Positions 1-12,340 of a stretch of DNA of 64,000 bases are shown here, piece after piece. How positions within the stretch are numbered: position 1 is the stretch's first letter; each line of letters begins with the position of its first letter. The stretch covers positions 1 through 64,000 of the forward strand of contig CACWPL010000013.1 in the NCBI GenBank assembly GCA_902762785.1, in the 5' to 3' direction. Both the position numbers and the translations under genes were made by a program. The DNA comes from an uncultured Ruminococcus sp. Lineage in GTDB: Bacteria > Bacillota > Clostridia > Oscillospirales > Ruminococcaceae. The notes under the pieces are model-generated. The model was not told the origin of the DNA, searched no databases, and saw only the letters and a program-made list of their open reading frames with translations.

Positions 1-319
1 ACTTGGTGATCCATCTCAGGCCGAGAGTCTGCTTTCTCTCGGGACGGACCTCCATCGGTACCTGATAGGTCGCACCGCCGAGACGGCGAGCCTTGACCTC
101 GAGCTGAGGCATGATGTTCTCCATTGCCTCCTCAAAAACCTCCAGTGCATCTCTGCCGGTCTTCTCGGCAACGATCTCGAATGCACCGTAAACGATCTTC
201 TGCGCAACGCCCTTCTTGCCGTCGAGCATCACATTGTTGATGAGACGGGTCACAAGCTTGGAATTGTAAACAGGGTCCTGCAGAACATCGCGCTTTGCGA
301 CATTACCTCTTCTTGGCAT
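1..319 (-). CDS. rpsG: 30S ribosomal protein S7 (partial, C-terminus off the left edge)
   Basis: The reading frame starts at 319 and runs off the window at position 1, giving about 106 N-terminal residues that begin [10 protein letters not shown] and contain the S7-typical stretches [12 protein letters not shown] and [12 protein letters not shown]7 binds the 3' major domain of 16S rRNA and nucleates assembly of the small-subunit head. A GGAGGG ribosome-binding site lies 6 to 8 bases before the ATG. It follows rpsL on the same strand, as in the str operon, but with an unusually long spacer of 319 bases. The remaining 50 or so residues and any fusA/tuf genes lie outside the window. Confidence 0.97.
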   Translation of the reverse strand, partial: MPRRGNVAKRDVLQDPVYNSKLVTRLINNVMLDGKKGVAQKIVYGAFEIVAEKTGRDALEVFEEAMENIMPQLEVKARRLGGATYQVPMEVRPERKQTLGLRWITK

Positions 320-638
320 TTCGCTTCCCTCCTTCACATTATTTGGACAGCCGGCATGCGCCGTGCTGTGCAGTTGGACAGACATGTGACAGACCTGCTG
401 CACCTGCCTGCGCGTGAATTCATAGGTACTCGTCCGGGGCCTCCCGGTACGTCAGGCCAATGCAGAGTGCTCGCAACAGCGCTTGCGGTGCGCTATATAT
501 AAAGTCTCCACATTATGCACGGCGCCGGGTGCGTCTTACGCACAGCGGCCGTGTGCCCGTGGTAAACATGATTCACTTAGGATGATAGTTTTGGCATGTC
601 CGTTTCGCGTCCATGCCGAGCCGTTATCGGCGAGCGGC
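320..638 (-). other. Long rpsL-rpsG spacer
   Basis: This 319-base gap separates rpsL from rpsG on the minus strand, where most bacteria have a few tens of bases. No open frame with a ribosome-binding site was found. It holds a 6-bp inverted repeat (GTGCGT/ACGCAC, 529-543) and the rpsG ribosome-binding site near 325. No convincing internal promoter or terminator was seen, so it is best read as a transcribed spacer of unknown role. Confidence 0.5.
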
Positions 639-1061
639 TTACTTCTTGCCAGCCTTCGGCTTCTTGGCACCGTACTTGGAACGGGCCTGGTTGCGGTTCG
701 CAACGCCCTGGGCGTCGAGTGCGCCGCGGATGATGTGGTAACGTACACCAGGGAGATCCTTGACACGGCCGCCGCGGATCAGAACAACAGAGTGCTCCTG
801 CAGGTTGTGGCCGATGCCGGGGATGTAGGACGTTACCTCGTAGCCGTTCGTCAGCTTGACTCTGGCGATCTTACGCATTGCAGAGTTCGGCTTCTTCGGG
901 GTGGTCGTCTTGACTACGGTGCACACGCCTCTCTTCTGCGGTGCGCTCTGGTCGATCTGAATCTTCTTCTTGGCATTGTAACCCTTCTGAAGAGCCGGAG
1001 CGGTAGACTTGGACTGTGCCACCTTTCTGCCCTTACGAACGAGCTGGTTGAATGTCGGCAT
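639..1061 (-). CDS. rpsL: 30S ribosomal protein S12
   Basis: The 140-residue product begins [12 protein letters not shown] and carries the S12 hallmarks [13 protein letters not shown] and [14 protein letters not shown]12 sits at the decoding centre of the 30S subunit. The lysines of the PKKPNS and RVKDLP loops, the usual sites of streptomycin-resistance changes, are wild type. The start at 1061 follows an AAAGGAGG site at 8-base spacing. A consensus promoter lies about 90 bases upstream. The gene diverges from rpoBC, whereas in most Firmicutes rpsL follows rpoC on the same strand. Confidence 0.98.
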   Translation of the reverse strand: MPTFNQLVRKGRKVAQSKSTAPALQKGYNAKKKIQIDQSAPQKRGVCTVVKTTTPKKPNSAMRKIARVKLTNGYEVTSYIPGIGHNLQEHSVVLIRGGRVKDLPGVRYHIIRGALDAQGVANRNQARSKYGAKKPKAGKK

Positions 1062-1148
1062 CCTTTTTTCCTCCTTTATTAAGATTTTTTACGCATTTTC
1101 GCGTCTCTCCATCGTTTTCATACGGGCAGACGTTCCACGCGCTTTTCT

Positions 1149-1177
1149 ATTATACACCATCTGCCGCCGTTTGTCAA
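1149..1177 (-). promoter_or_regulatory. Consensus sigma-A promoter of rpsL-rpsG
   Basis: Read on the minus strand, TTGACA (1172-1177) and TATAAT (1149-1154) are separated by exactly 17 bases, a perfect housekeeping promoter placed about 90 bases before the rpsL start. Confidence 0.93.
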
Positions 1178-1460
1178 GGGGTAAAGTCCGATTCTTTTGC
1201 ATTATTTTGCATTTTTTCGTTTCTCGTGTGCATCGTGTGCAGCTGTCCGCAGCAGAGCGACGATCCATGCGGTCGTGAGTCGATACAAGTCGTTTTCATG
1301 TAGGGCACTATAATATGTGTCGCTTTGATCGGATAAAGCTTTCCCTTTCACTGCGCGTCCCGTCTACGGGCGCCGAAGAGTCTGCGTCGTCATATTGCAT
1401 GACATTGAAACGATACTCAGCATTTGGATCGTACAAGTATACGAAATTTTCCGATACCCA
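1178..1460. other. Upstream part of the rpsL/rpoB divergent intergenic region
   Basis: This is the non-coding part between the rpsL promoter and the rpoB promoter. A TATAAT-like hexamer occurs at 1309-1314 on the plus strand but has no acceptable -35 partner. No open frame with a ribosome-binding site and no strong hairpin was recognised. Confidence 0.5.
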
Positions 1461-1489
1461 TTGACTTTATAATATAATAGTGATAAAAT
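1461..1489 (+). promoter_or_regulatory. Promoter of rpoB-rpoC
   Basis: TTGACT (1461-1466) and TAAAAT (1484-1489) are 17 bases apart in an AT-rich block that also contains two overlapping TATAAT-like hexamers (from 1468). It would give rpoB an untranslated leader of about 200 bases. Confidence 0.8.
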
Positions 1490-1541
1490 TATAAAATGCA
1501 CTATTATGGCGTTTGGTGAGGCCTGTCAGGCGAGACGAAAT

Positions 1542-1570
1542 ATTATAGCATATTCCGCCGCTCCTGTCAA
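1542..1570 (-). promoter_or_regulatory. Second perfect minus-strand promoter inside the rpoB leader
   Basis: On the minus strand TTGACA (1565-1570) and TATAAT (1542-1547) are separated by 17 bases. A transcript would start near 1535, antisense to the rpoB leader, and run toward rpsL. It could be a distal rpsL promoter with a leader of roughly 470 bases or the promoter of an untranslated RNA. Confidence 0.75.
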
Positions 1571-1659
1571 GCCCCTGCTGCTATTTTTATGTGAAGCCTG
1601 CGTCATGATAGGACGTGATGCCTGTGCATCGTCCGAATACACACAATGATCGACGTGAT

Positions 1660-1676
1660 GCTGCCGCCCCGGCAGC
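1660..1676 (+). repeat. Hairpin just upstream of the rpoB ribosome-binding site
   Basis: A perfect 7-bp inverted repeat (GCTGCCG/CGGCAGC, 3-base loop) ends four bases before the AAGGAGGT site of rpoB. It has no T-tract, so it is not a terminator. It could affect translation initiation or RNA stability. Confidence 0.55.
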
Positions 1677-1697
1677 AGGTAAGGAGGTACGCCGCCT

Positions 1698-4600
1698 ATG
1701 GTAAACGTGATGCCAAAGCAGCTTGGAAAGAACGTCAGGATGAGCTTCGGCAAGATCCCGGAAGTCCAGGATATGCCGAACCTGATCGACATCCAGAAAA
1801 GCTCCTACAAATGGTTCCGCGAGGAGGGACTTGGCGAGGTGTTCCGTGATTTCTCTGCCACGGACTACAACGGGAAGCTCGTCCTGACCTTCACAGATTA
1901 CCGCTTCGATGACCAGAACCTGCGCTACCCGACCATCGCGAAAGCGAAGGAGCACCAGGCGACCTACGCCTCTCCTCTGAAGGTCAAGGCACAGCTCCTG
2001 TTCACGGAAACGGGCGAGATCAAGGAGACTGAGATCTTCATGGGCGATTTCCCGCTCATGACCGAGTCCGGCACCTTCGTCATCAACGGTGCGGAGCGTG
2101 TCATCGTCTCCCAGCTCGTGCGTTCCCCCGGCGTCTACTACGATATGGAGAAGGACAAGACCGGTAAGGAGCTCTACAAGTCCACCATCATCCCGAACCG
2201 CGGTGCTTGGCTCGAGTACGAGATGGACTCCAACGACGTGGTCTATGTCCGCATCGACAAGAACCGCAAGATCGCGCTGACCACGTTCCTGCGTGCGATC
2301 GGCCTGGGTACGGCCGGCGAGATCGAAGCGATGTTCGGTGAGGACGAGCGTCTGACCGCGACCATCGCCTCCAAGAAGGATCCGGTCACCGAGACCAAGA
2401 CCGACGGCACGTCCAAGACGCTCGAGGAGTGCATCAATGACGGTCTGATCGAGACCTACAAGAAGCTCCGCCCCGGCGAGCCTGCCACGGTCGAGAACGC
2501 AAAGGGCCACCTGAACATGCTCTTCTTCGACCCGCGCCGCTACGACCTCTGCAAGTTCGGCCGTTACAAGTATAATAAGAAGCTTGGCATCGCCTCGCGT
2601 CTGCGCGACCATTTCGCTGCCAAGCCCATCGTTGACCCGCAGACCGGCGAGGTATACGTCGAGGCAGGCCAGCGAATCACCGGCGATATGGCCAACGCCA
2701 TCCAGAACGCCGGTATCATGGAGGCCTATCTGACCGTCGAGGGCCGTGAGTACACCAAGGACGAGGTCACCGGTCAGACCGTGAGCCACACCGTCGAGAA
2801 GACCGTCAAGGTCGTCGGCAACGGCATGGTGGACATGGCCGCCTACGTCGACTTCGATCCCAAGGAGATCGGCATCAATGAGCTGGTATCCTACCGCATG
2901 CTCCGCAGCATCCTCGATGAGACCGACCCCGAGCAGGCCGCGCGTCCGATCAAGGAGCGCTGCGAGGAGCTGGCCGCTGTGCTCGTTCCGAACCATATCA
3001 CGCTCGATGACATCTATGCGTCTGTCTCCTACTTCCTGAACCTCTGTGAGGGCGTCGGCAATACGGACGACATCGACCATCTCGGCAACCGCCGTATCCG
3101 CCGCGTCGGCGAGCTGCTCCAGAACACCATGCGTTCCGGTATGGCGCGTATGGAGCGCAGCATCCGCGAGCGCATGAACCTCCAGTCGCAGGATATGGAC
3201 GTCCTCACGCCCGCTGCGCTGGTGAACATCCGCCCCGTGACCTCCCAGGTCAAGGAGTTCTTCTGCTCCTCCCCCCTGTCGCAGTTCATGGACCAGAACA
3301 ACCCGCTCGCCGAGCTGACGCACAAGCGTCGTCTCTCCGCGCTGGGTCCTGGCGGTCTGTCCCGTGACCGTGCCGGATTCGAGGTACGAGACGTACATTA
3401 CTCCCACTATGGCCGTATGTGCCCCATCGAGACCCCTGAAGGTCCGAACATCGGTCTGATCTCCTATCTGGCGACCTTCGCCAAGATCAACTCCTTCGGC
3501 TTCATCGAGGCGCCCTACCGCCGCGTCGACAAGGCCACCGGCATCGTCACCGACGAGGTCGTTTACATGCCGGCCGACGAGGAGGACAACTACATCGTCG
3601 CACAGGCGAACGAGCCGCTGACCGAGGAGGGCCGCTTCGCCCGTCCGCGTGTCAATGCCCGCTACCGCGACCAGATCCTCGAGGTGGATAACGCGAGCGT
3701 CGACTTCATGGACGTTTCCCCGAAGATGGTCGTTTCTGTCGCGACTGCGATGATCCCGTTCCTCGAGAACGATGACGCGAACCGTGCCCTCATGGGCGCG
3801 AACATGCAGCGCCAGGCCGTACCGCTCCTCAAGACCGAGCGTCCGTTCGTCGGCACCGGCATGGAGTACAAGGCCGCTGTCGATTCCGGCGTCTGCGTCA
3901 TCTCCGATGTGGACGGCGTCTGCACCTTCGTCTCTGCCGACAAGATCGTCGTCGAGGACGAGCAGCACATCGCCCATTCCTATGACCTGATCAAGTTCCA
4001 GCGCTCCAACCAGGACACCTGCGTGAACCAGCGTCCGATCGTCAATGTCGGCGACACCATCCGCAAGGGCCAGGTGCTCGCAGACGGTCCTGCGACCGCC
4101 GACGGCGAGATCTCGCTGGGCAAGAACGCCCTCATCGGCTTCATGACCTGGGAGGGCTACAACTACGAGGACGCCGTCCTGCTGAACGAGCGCCTCGTGC
4201 GTGAGGACGTCTTCACGTCCATCCATATCGAGGAGTACGAGCTCGAGTGCCGCGACACCAAGCTCGGCCCGGAGGAGATCACCCGCGACATCCCCAATGT
4301 CGGCGACGATGCCCTCAAGAACCTCGACGAGCACGGTATCATCCGCATCGGTGCGGAGGTCACGGCCGGTGACATCCTCGTCGGCAAGGTAACGCCCAAG
4401 GGCGAGACCGAGCTGACCGCAGAGGAGCGCCTGCTCCGCGCGATCTTTGGTGAGAAGGCACGCGAGGTGCGTGACAACTCCCTGAAGGTGCCGCACGGTG
4501 AGGGCGGTATCGTCATCGACGTCAAGAGCTTCAAGCGCGGAGAGAAGGTGCCGGACAACACCGGCGCAGAGGTCTCCGAGCTCGGTACCGGCGTCAACAC

Positions 4601-5705
4601 GCTCGTGCGTGTCTACATCGCGCAGAAGCGCAAGATCTCCGTCGGCGATAAGATGGCCGGCCGTCACGGTAACAAGGGCGTCGTTTCCCGCATCCTGCCC
4701 GAGGAGGATATGCCCTTCCTCGAGGACGGCACGCCGCTCGACATCGTGCTCAACCCCCTCGGCGTACCGTCTCGAATGAACATCGGTCAGGTACTCGAGG
4801 TGCACCTCGGCATGAGCGCCAAGGCGCTCGGCTGGCACATCATGACCCCCGTCTTCGACGGCGCGCATGAGGACGACATCCGTGCCTGCTTCCGCGAGGC
4901 CAATGAGCGCAATGCCCAGCACCGCGGCGAGGGCTTCGACATCGGCAAGATGGACAAGGTCATCGATCCCAAGTCCATCACCATGAACGAGGACGGCAAG
5001 TTCACCCTCTACGACGGCCGTACCGGTGAGAAGTTCGATAACCGTGTCACCGTCGGCTACATGTATTACCTCAAGCTCCACCATCTGGTAGATGATAAGA
5101 TCCATGCCCGTTCCGTCGGCCCGTACTCCCTCGTTACCCAGCAGCCGCTGGGCGGTAAGGCGCAGTTCGGCGGCCAGCGTTTCGGTGAGATGGAGGTTTG
5201 GGCCCTCGAGGCCTACGGCGCTGCCTACACCCTCCAGGAGATCCTGACCGTCAAGTCCGATGATACCGTCGGCCGTGTCAACACCTATGAGCACATCGTC
5301 AAGGGCCAGAACGTGCCGAAGCCCGGCATCCCTGAGTCCTTCAAGGTGCTCATCAAGGAGATGCAGTCGCTCGGTCTGGACGTCAAGGTGCTCGATACCG
5401 AGGGCAATGAGGTCGACCTCAAGCAGAAGTTCGACGACGATGAGACCTACCAGGGCGGCTCCGAGTACGAGCAGAACTACGCCAAGCCCCAGAGCGAGGA
5501 GGAGCTCGCCGAGAACGGCTACACCTCCCGCAACTACGGCGAGGAGCGTTCGCTGAACGACGACGAGGACGACGGCGGTGCCGCTGCTGACAGCTTTGCC
5601 GATACCTCCGATCCGGATATGTCCGAGGAGGACTACGTCGACGACAGCTACGACGCCAACGACCGCAACAACGGCCTTGATTCCGACTGGAACGACGAGG
5701 ACTAA
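1698..5705 (+). CDS. rpoB: DNA-directed RNA polymerase subunit beta
   Basis: The 1335-residue product is the beta subunit of RNA polymerase, which forms one half of the catalytic cleft. The rifampicin pocket is seen around residues 526-550 ([20 protein letters not shown]) and keeps the residues found in sensitive enzymes. Conserved downstream blocks include [12 protein letters not shown] and the C-terminal clamp region [22 protein letters not shown] 1698 follows AAGGAGGT at good spacing. The last 90 or so residues after the conserved end form an Asp/Glu-rich tail that most beta subunits lack. rpoC follows after 87 bases, so the two genes are cotranscribed. rplJL are not upstream, and the gene has its own promoter. 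Confidence 0.99.
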   Translation: MVNVMPKQLGKNVRMSFGKIPEVQDMPNLIDIQKSSYKWFREEGLGEVFRDFSATDYNGKLVLTFTDYRFDDQNLRYPTIAKAKEHQATYASPLKVKAQLLFTETGEIKETEIFMGDFPLMTESGTFVINGAERVIVSQLVRSPGVYYDMEKDKTGKELYKSTIIPNRGAWLEYEMDSNDVVYVRIDKNRKIALTTFLRAIGLGTAGEIEAMFGEDERLTATIASKKDPVTETKTDGTSKTLEECINDGLIETYKKLRPGEPATVENAKGHLNMLFFDPRRYDLCKFGRYKYNKKLGIASRLRDHFAAKPIVDPQTGEVYVEAGQRITGDMANAIQNAGIMEAYLTVEGREYTKDEVTGQTVSHTVEKTVKVVGNGMVDMAAYVDFDPKEIGINELVSYRMLRSILDETDPEQAARPIKERCEELAAVLVPNHITLDDIYASVSYFLNLCEGVGNTDDIDHLGNRRIRRVGELLQNTMRSGMARMERSIRERMNLQSQDMDVLTPAALVNIRPVTSQVKEFFCSSPLSQFMDQNNPLAELTHKRRLSALGPGGLSRDRAGFEVRDVHYSHYGRMCPIETPEGPNIGLISYLATFAKINSFGFIEAPYRRVDKATGIVTDEVVYMPADEEDNYIVAQANEPLTEEGRFARPRVNARYRDQILEVDNASVDFMDVSPKMVVSVATAMIPFLENDDANRALMGANMQRQAVPLLKTERPFVGTGMEYKAAVDSGVCVISDVDGVCTFVSADKIVVEDEQHIAHSYDLIKFQRSNQDTCVNQRPIVNVGDTIRKGQVLADGPATADGEISLGKNALIGFMTWEGYNYEDAVLLNERLVREDVFTSIHIEEYELECRDTKLGPEEITRDIPNVGDDALKNLDEHGIIRIGAEVTAGDILVGKVTPKGETELTAEERLLRAIFGEKAREVRDNSLKVPHGEGGIVIDVKSFKRGEKVPDNTGAEVSELGTGVNTLVRVYIAQKRKISVGDKMAGRHGNKGVVSRILPEEDMPFLEDGTPLDIVLNPLGVPSRMNIGQVLEVHLGMSAKALGWHIMTPVFDGAHEDDIRACFREANERNAQHRGEGFDIGKMDKVIDPKSITMNEDGKFTLYDGRTGEKFDNRVTVGYMYYLKLHHLVDDKIHARSVGPYSLVTQQPLGGKAQFGGQRFGEMEVWALEAYGAAYTLQEILTVKSDDTVGRVNTYEHIVKGQNVPKPGIPESFKVLIKEMQSLGLDVKVLDTEGNEVDLKQKFDDDETYQGGSEYEQNYAKPQSEEELAENGYTSRNYGEERSLNDDEDDGGAAADSFADTSDPDMSEEDYVDDSYDANDRNNGLDSDWNDED

Positions 5706-5792
5706 CGATCTACCATCCCCCTTCCCCCCGCAGCACCGCCCGGTGCGGTCCCCTGCGGTGGGGCAGGTCACATATATCAGGAGGTAACTGAT

Positions 5793-9986
<4,194 letters not shown>

Positions 9987-10009
9987 CGTTCCATCCATCC
10001 TGAACAAAT

Positions 10010-10040
10010 GCCCCTGCTCCGCCCGGAGCGGGGGCTTTTT
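10010..10040 (+). terminator. Intrinsic terminator of rpoBC
   Basis: An 11-bp GC-rich stem with one G-T pair (10010-10020 with 10025-10035, 4-base loop) is followed by five Ts. Confidence 0.95.
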
Positions 10041-10096
10041 GCGCCTTCTGCTGCATATGATAGCAAGAAGGACAGGCGATGGACTGTTTTTTCCTC

Positions 10097-10125
10097 TTTA
10101 CAGTCCCCCGCTTTTATGCTATAAT
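10097..10125 (+). promoter_or_regulatory. Promoter of the GH25 lysozyme-DUF3810 operon
   Basis: TTTACA (10097-10102) and TATAAT (10120-10125) are 17 bases apart. The position shows that the in-frame ATG at 10079 lies upstream of transcription and cannot be the start of the next gene. Confidence 0.88.
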
Positions 10126-10159
10126 AGAGATAGTGAGCTTTGCAGAAAGGAGTGATACC

Positions 10160-11125
10160 GTGCCAAAAAAGAGCAAGTCCGTTCCCAAAATGAAGCGGCT
10201 CGCCATCTTCCAGACCATTGTGATCCTCGCGCTCGTCGGGGTGCTCATCTCGGTCGTGTACAAGGGGATGCATAAGGCGGTCACAGTCTTTTTTACGACG
10301 CCAGACAGCGGCACCCCGGCCGAATTTGCCACCGACGATGAGGAGCCCACCAATGAGGACGGCATGATCCTCATGCACGACAGTGCCTATGGCGAGGTCT
10401 ATCTGCCCGTGCTCGAGGGCGTGGAGAAGTGTTCCTACGACATCGACCGCATCGTCCGCCGGAACAGCATGTGCTACTATATGGAGGACACGGGCGTCTC
10501 CTCGGCGATCGGGGTCGACGTCTCCTCCCACCAGGGCGAGATCGACTGGCCTCGTGTGAAGGAGGCCGGTATCTCCTTCGCGTTCCTGCGCTGCGGCCTG
10601 CGGACCTACGGCTCCGGCAAGCTCGAGGTCGACCCCTGCTTCGACCGCAATCTCGCCGAGGCGACGGCTGCCGGTCTGGACGTGGGCGTGTATTTCTTCT
10701 CCCAGGCCATCTCTGTCGAGGAGGCAGAGGAGGAGGCAGAGATGACCCTTGCGCTCCTGGACGGTGCGCCCCTGACCTACCCGATCGTGTTCGACTGGGA
10801 GGTCGTCACCACTGACCATGCCCGCACGGACGATGTCTCCGTCGAGACGCTCGGCGCCTGCACGCGTGCCTTCTGCGAGAAGGTCAAGGCCGCCGGCTAT
10901 ACCCCCATGGTCTACCAGAACAAGCGCACGTCCTACATGAAGCTCGACCTGCGCCAGACGGCCAATTACGACTTCTGGCTCGCCGAATATGCCGAAAAGC
11001 CGAGCTATTACTATGAATACCGCATCTGGCAATACTGCTCGGACGGCACTGTCCCGGGCATCGAGGGCGATGTCGACATGAACCTCTGCTTCGTCCCCTA
11101 CACGAAGGGAGGCGATGGCGAATGA
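10160..11125 (+). CDS. Membrane-anchored GH25 muramidase (lysozyme)
   Basis: The 321-residue protein has a short basic N-terminus, one membrane segment (about residues 14-33) and an outer-face glycoside hydrolase family 25 domain (from about residue 110) that would cleave the MurNAc-GlcNAc bond of peptidoglycan. Visible GH25 signatures are GVDVSSHQGEIDW, a typical first strand with the conserved Asp, the FDWE motif holding the catalytic Asp/Glu, and a terminal WQY...DMNLCF block. The start is GTG 10160, preceded by AAAGGAG and downstream of the promoter. It overlaps the next gene by four bases (ATGA), suggesting coupled translation. A role in wall remodelling is inferred. Confidence 0.9.
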   Translation: MPKKSKSVPKMKRLAIFQTIVILALVGVLISVVYKGMHKAVTVFFTTPDSGTPAEFATDDEEPTNEDGMILMHDSAYGEVYLPVLEGVEKCSYDIDRIVRRNSMCYYMEDTGVSSAIGVDVSSHQGEIDWPRVKEAGISFAFLRCGLRTYGSGKLEVDPCFDRNLAEATAAGLDVGVYFFSQAISVEEAEEEAEMTLALLDGAPLTYPIVFDWEVVTTDHARTDDVSVETLGACTRAFCEKVKAAGYTPMVYQNKRTSYMKLDLRQTANYDFWLAEYAEKPSYYYEYRIWQYCSDGTVPGIEGDVDMNLCFVPYTKGGDGE

Positions 11126-12234
11126 AGCTCCGCTCCTCGACCCGCGTCATGCTGCTGCTGCTCGTGCTGGTCGTGCTCCTCAATGTCGCTGCACGCTTCT
11201 GCACCGGCGCTGTGGACTTCTACATCGCGCACATCTTCCCCGTCTACCCCGGCATCTGGAGCCGCGTGACAGGACTGGTGCCTTTCTCCGTAGGAGAATG
11301 GATGATCGTGCTCGGCATCGTCCTCGCGGTCATCGCGCTGCCGCTGTACCTGACCCTGATGCTCGTCTTCCGGCGCGATGCCGACAAAAAAGCCAAGGCA
11401 GCGTCTATCTATGGCCGTTTTTACGGATGGACGATCACCATCCTCCTCCTGGTCGTCACCATGCGCTTCACCGTCCTCTACCAGGGCACGAAGCTCAGCG
11501 ACACGATCGGCGAAGTCAGCTATACCGACCAGCAGGTGCTCGATGTGACGCAGCAGCTCGTCGATGAGGCGAACGACCTCGCGACCCAGGTCGCAAGAGA
11601 CGATTCCGGCGCCTTCATCCTGACGGACGAGCTCATGCCCGAGGCCAAGGCCTGCATGGCACGCCTCGCCAAGGACTATCCCCAGTTCGCCGGGTGGTAC
11701 CCGGATGCCAAGCCCATCTACCACTCCTACTTCTTCTCGCAGCAGCTCCTTCTCGGCATCTACTACCCGCACTCCATGGAGGCCAACTACAACCCGGACG
11801 TCTACCCCATCAATCTCCCCTGCACCATCTGTCATGAGTACACCCACCTCAAGGGCAATATCTTCGAGGACGAGGCGGGCTACTATGCCTATCTTGCGTG
11901 CATGACGAGCGATTCGGCAGATTTCCGATACTCTGCTGTCCTCTCTGCGCTCGAATGGCTCGAGCCTGATTTTGGGGACGATGAGGCCGCCTGGGAGCGC
12001 TATTCTGAGATCCTCGCGACGCTCTCGGTCGAGGCCGACACCGACCTGTACGCCTTCGTCCCGGACGAGTATTGGGAGGATCATGCGGACGAGGAGGTCA
12101 TCCCGACCGCGATCGTCTCCGATACGGCCAACATCGTCATGGACCAGAGCCTGAAGATCAACGGCGTCGTGGACGGCTCGCATTCCTACCACGGCATGAC
12201 CGCCCTCCTGCTCCACCACCTGATCGACGAATAA
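11122..12234 (+). CDS. DUF3810 family membrane protein with an HExxH zinc-protease-like motif
   Basis: The 370-residue protein has three hydrophobic segments in its first 120 residues and then a large extracytoplasmic domain. The motif CHEYTHLKGNIFEDEAGYYA contains HEYTH with downstream Glu residues, resembling zinc metallopeptidases and matching DUF3810 proteins. The family's substrate is not established. The start codon overlaps the stop of the GH25 lysozyme, so the two are probably made together, and a wall-related function is plausible but inferred. Confidence 0.85.
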   Translation: MKLRSSTRVMLLLLVLVVLLNVAARFCTGAVDFYIAHIFPVYPGIWSRVTGLVPFSVGEWMIVLGIVLAVIALPLYLTLMLVFRRDADKKAKAASIYGRFYGWTITILLLVVTMRFTVLYQGTKLSDTIGEVSYTDQQVLDVTQQLVDEANDLATQVARDDSGAFILTDELMPEAKACMARLAKDYPQFAGWYPDAKPIYHSYFFSQQLLLGIYYPHSMEANYNPDVYPINLPCTICHEYTHLKGNIFEDEAGYYAYLACMTSDSADFRYSAVLSALEWLEPDFGDDEAAWERYSEILATLSVEADTDLYAFVPDEYWEDHADEEVIPTAIVSDTANIVMDQSLKINGVVDGSHSYHGMTALLLHHLIDE

Positions 12235-12245
12235 CGGCCATACAG

Positions 12246-12290
12246 AAAAAAAAGATCCGCCGCCCCTCCATACGGGGCGGCGGCGATCTT
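12246..12290 (-). terminator. Terminator of the GH9 cellulase gene
   Basis: A stem of 6 plus 9 bp with a 2-base bulge (12252-12266 with 12274-12290) is followed on the minus strand by eight Ts. On the plus strand it could also help stop DUF3810 transcripts. Confidence 0.88.
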
Positions 12291-12300
12291 ATACAGCAGC

Positions 12301-12327
12301 GAGCCCCCTCCATCGCGGAGGGGGCTC
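12301..12327. terminator. Second hairpin between convergent genes
   Basis: A perfect 11-bp inverted repeat (GAGCCCCCTCC, loop 12312-12316) lies between the convergent DUF3810 and GH9 genes. It has no good T-tract on either strand, so it may act as a transcription barrier or RNA-stabilising stem. Confidence 0.6.
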
Positions 12328-12340
12328 GTGTTAGATCCTC

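Noticed and set aside
10079..10159. An upstream ATG that would extend the GH25 lysozyme by 27 residues
   Set aside because: It lies upstream of the -35 box of the gene's own promoter, whereas GTG 10160 has a good ribosome-binding site.
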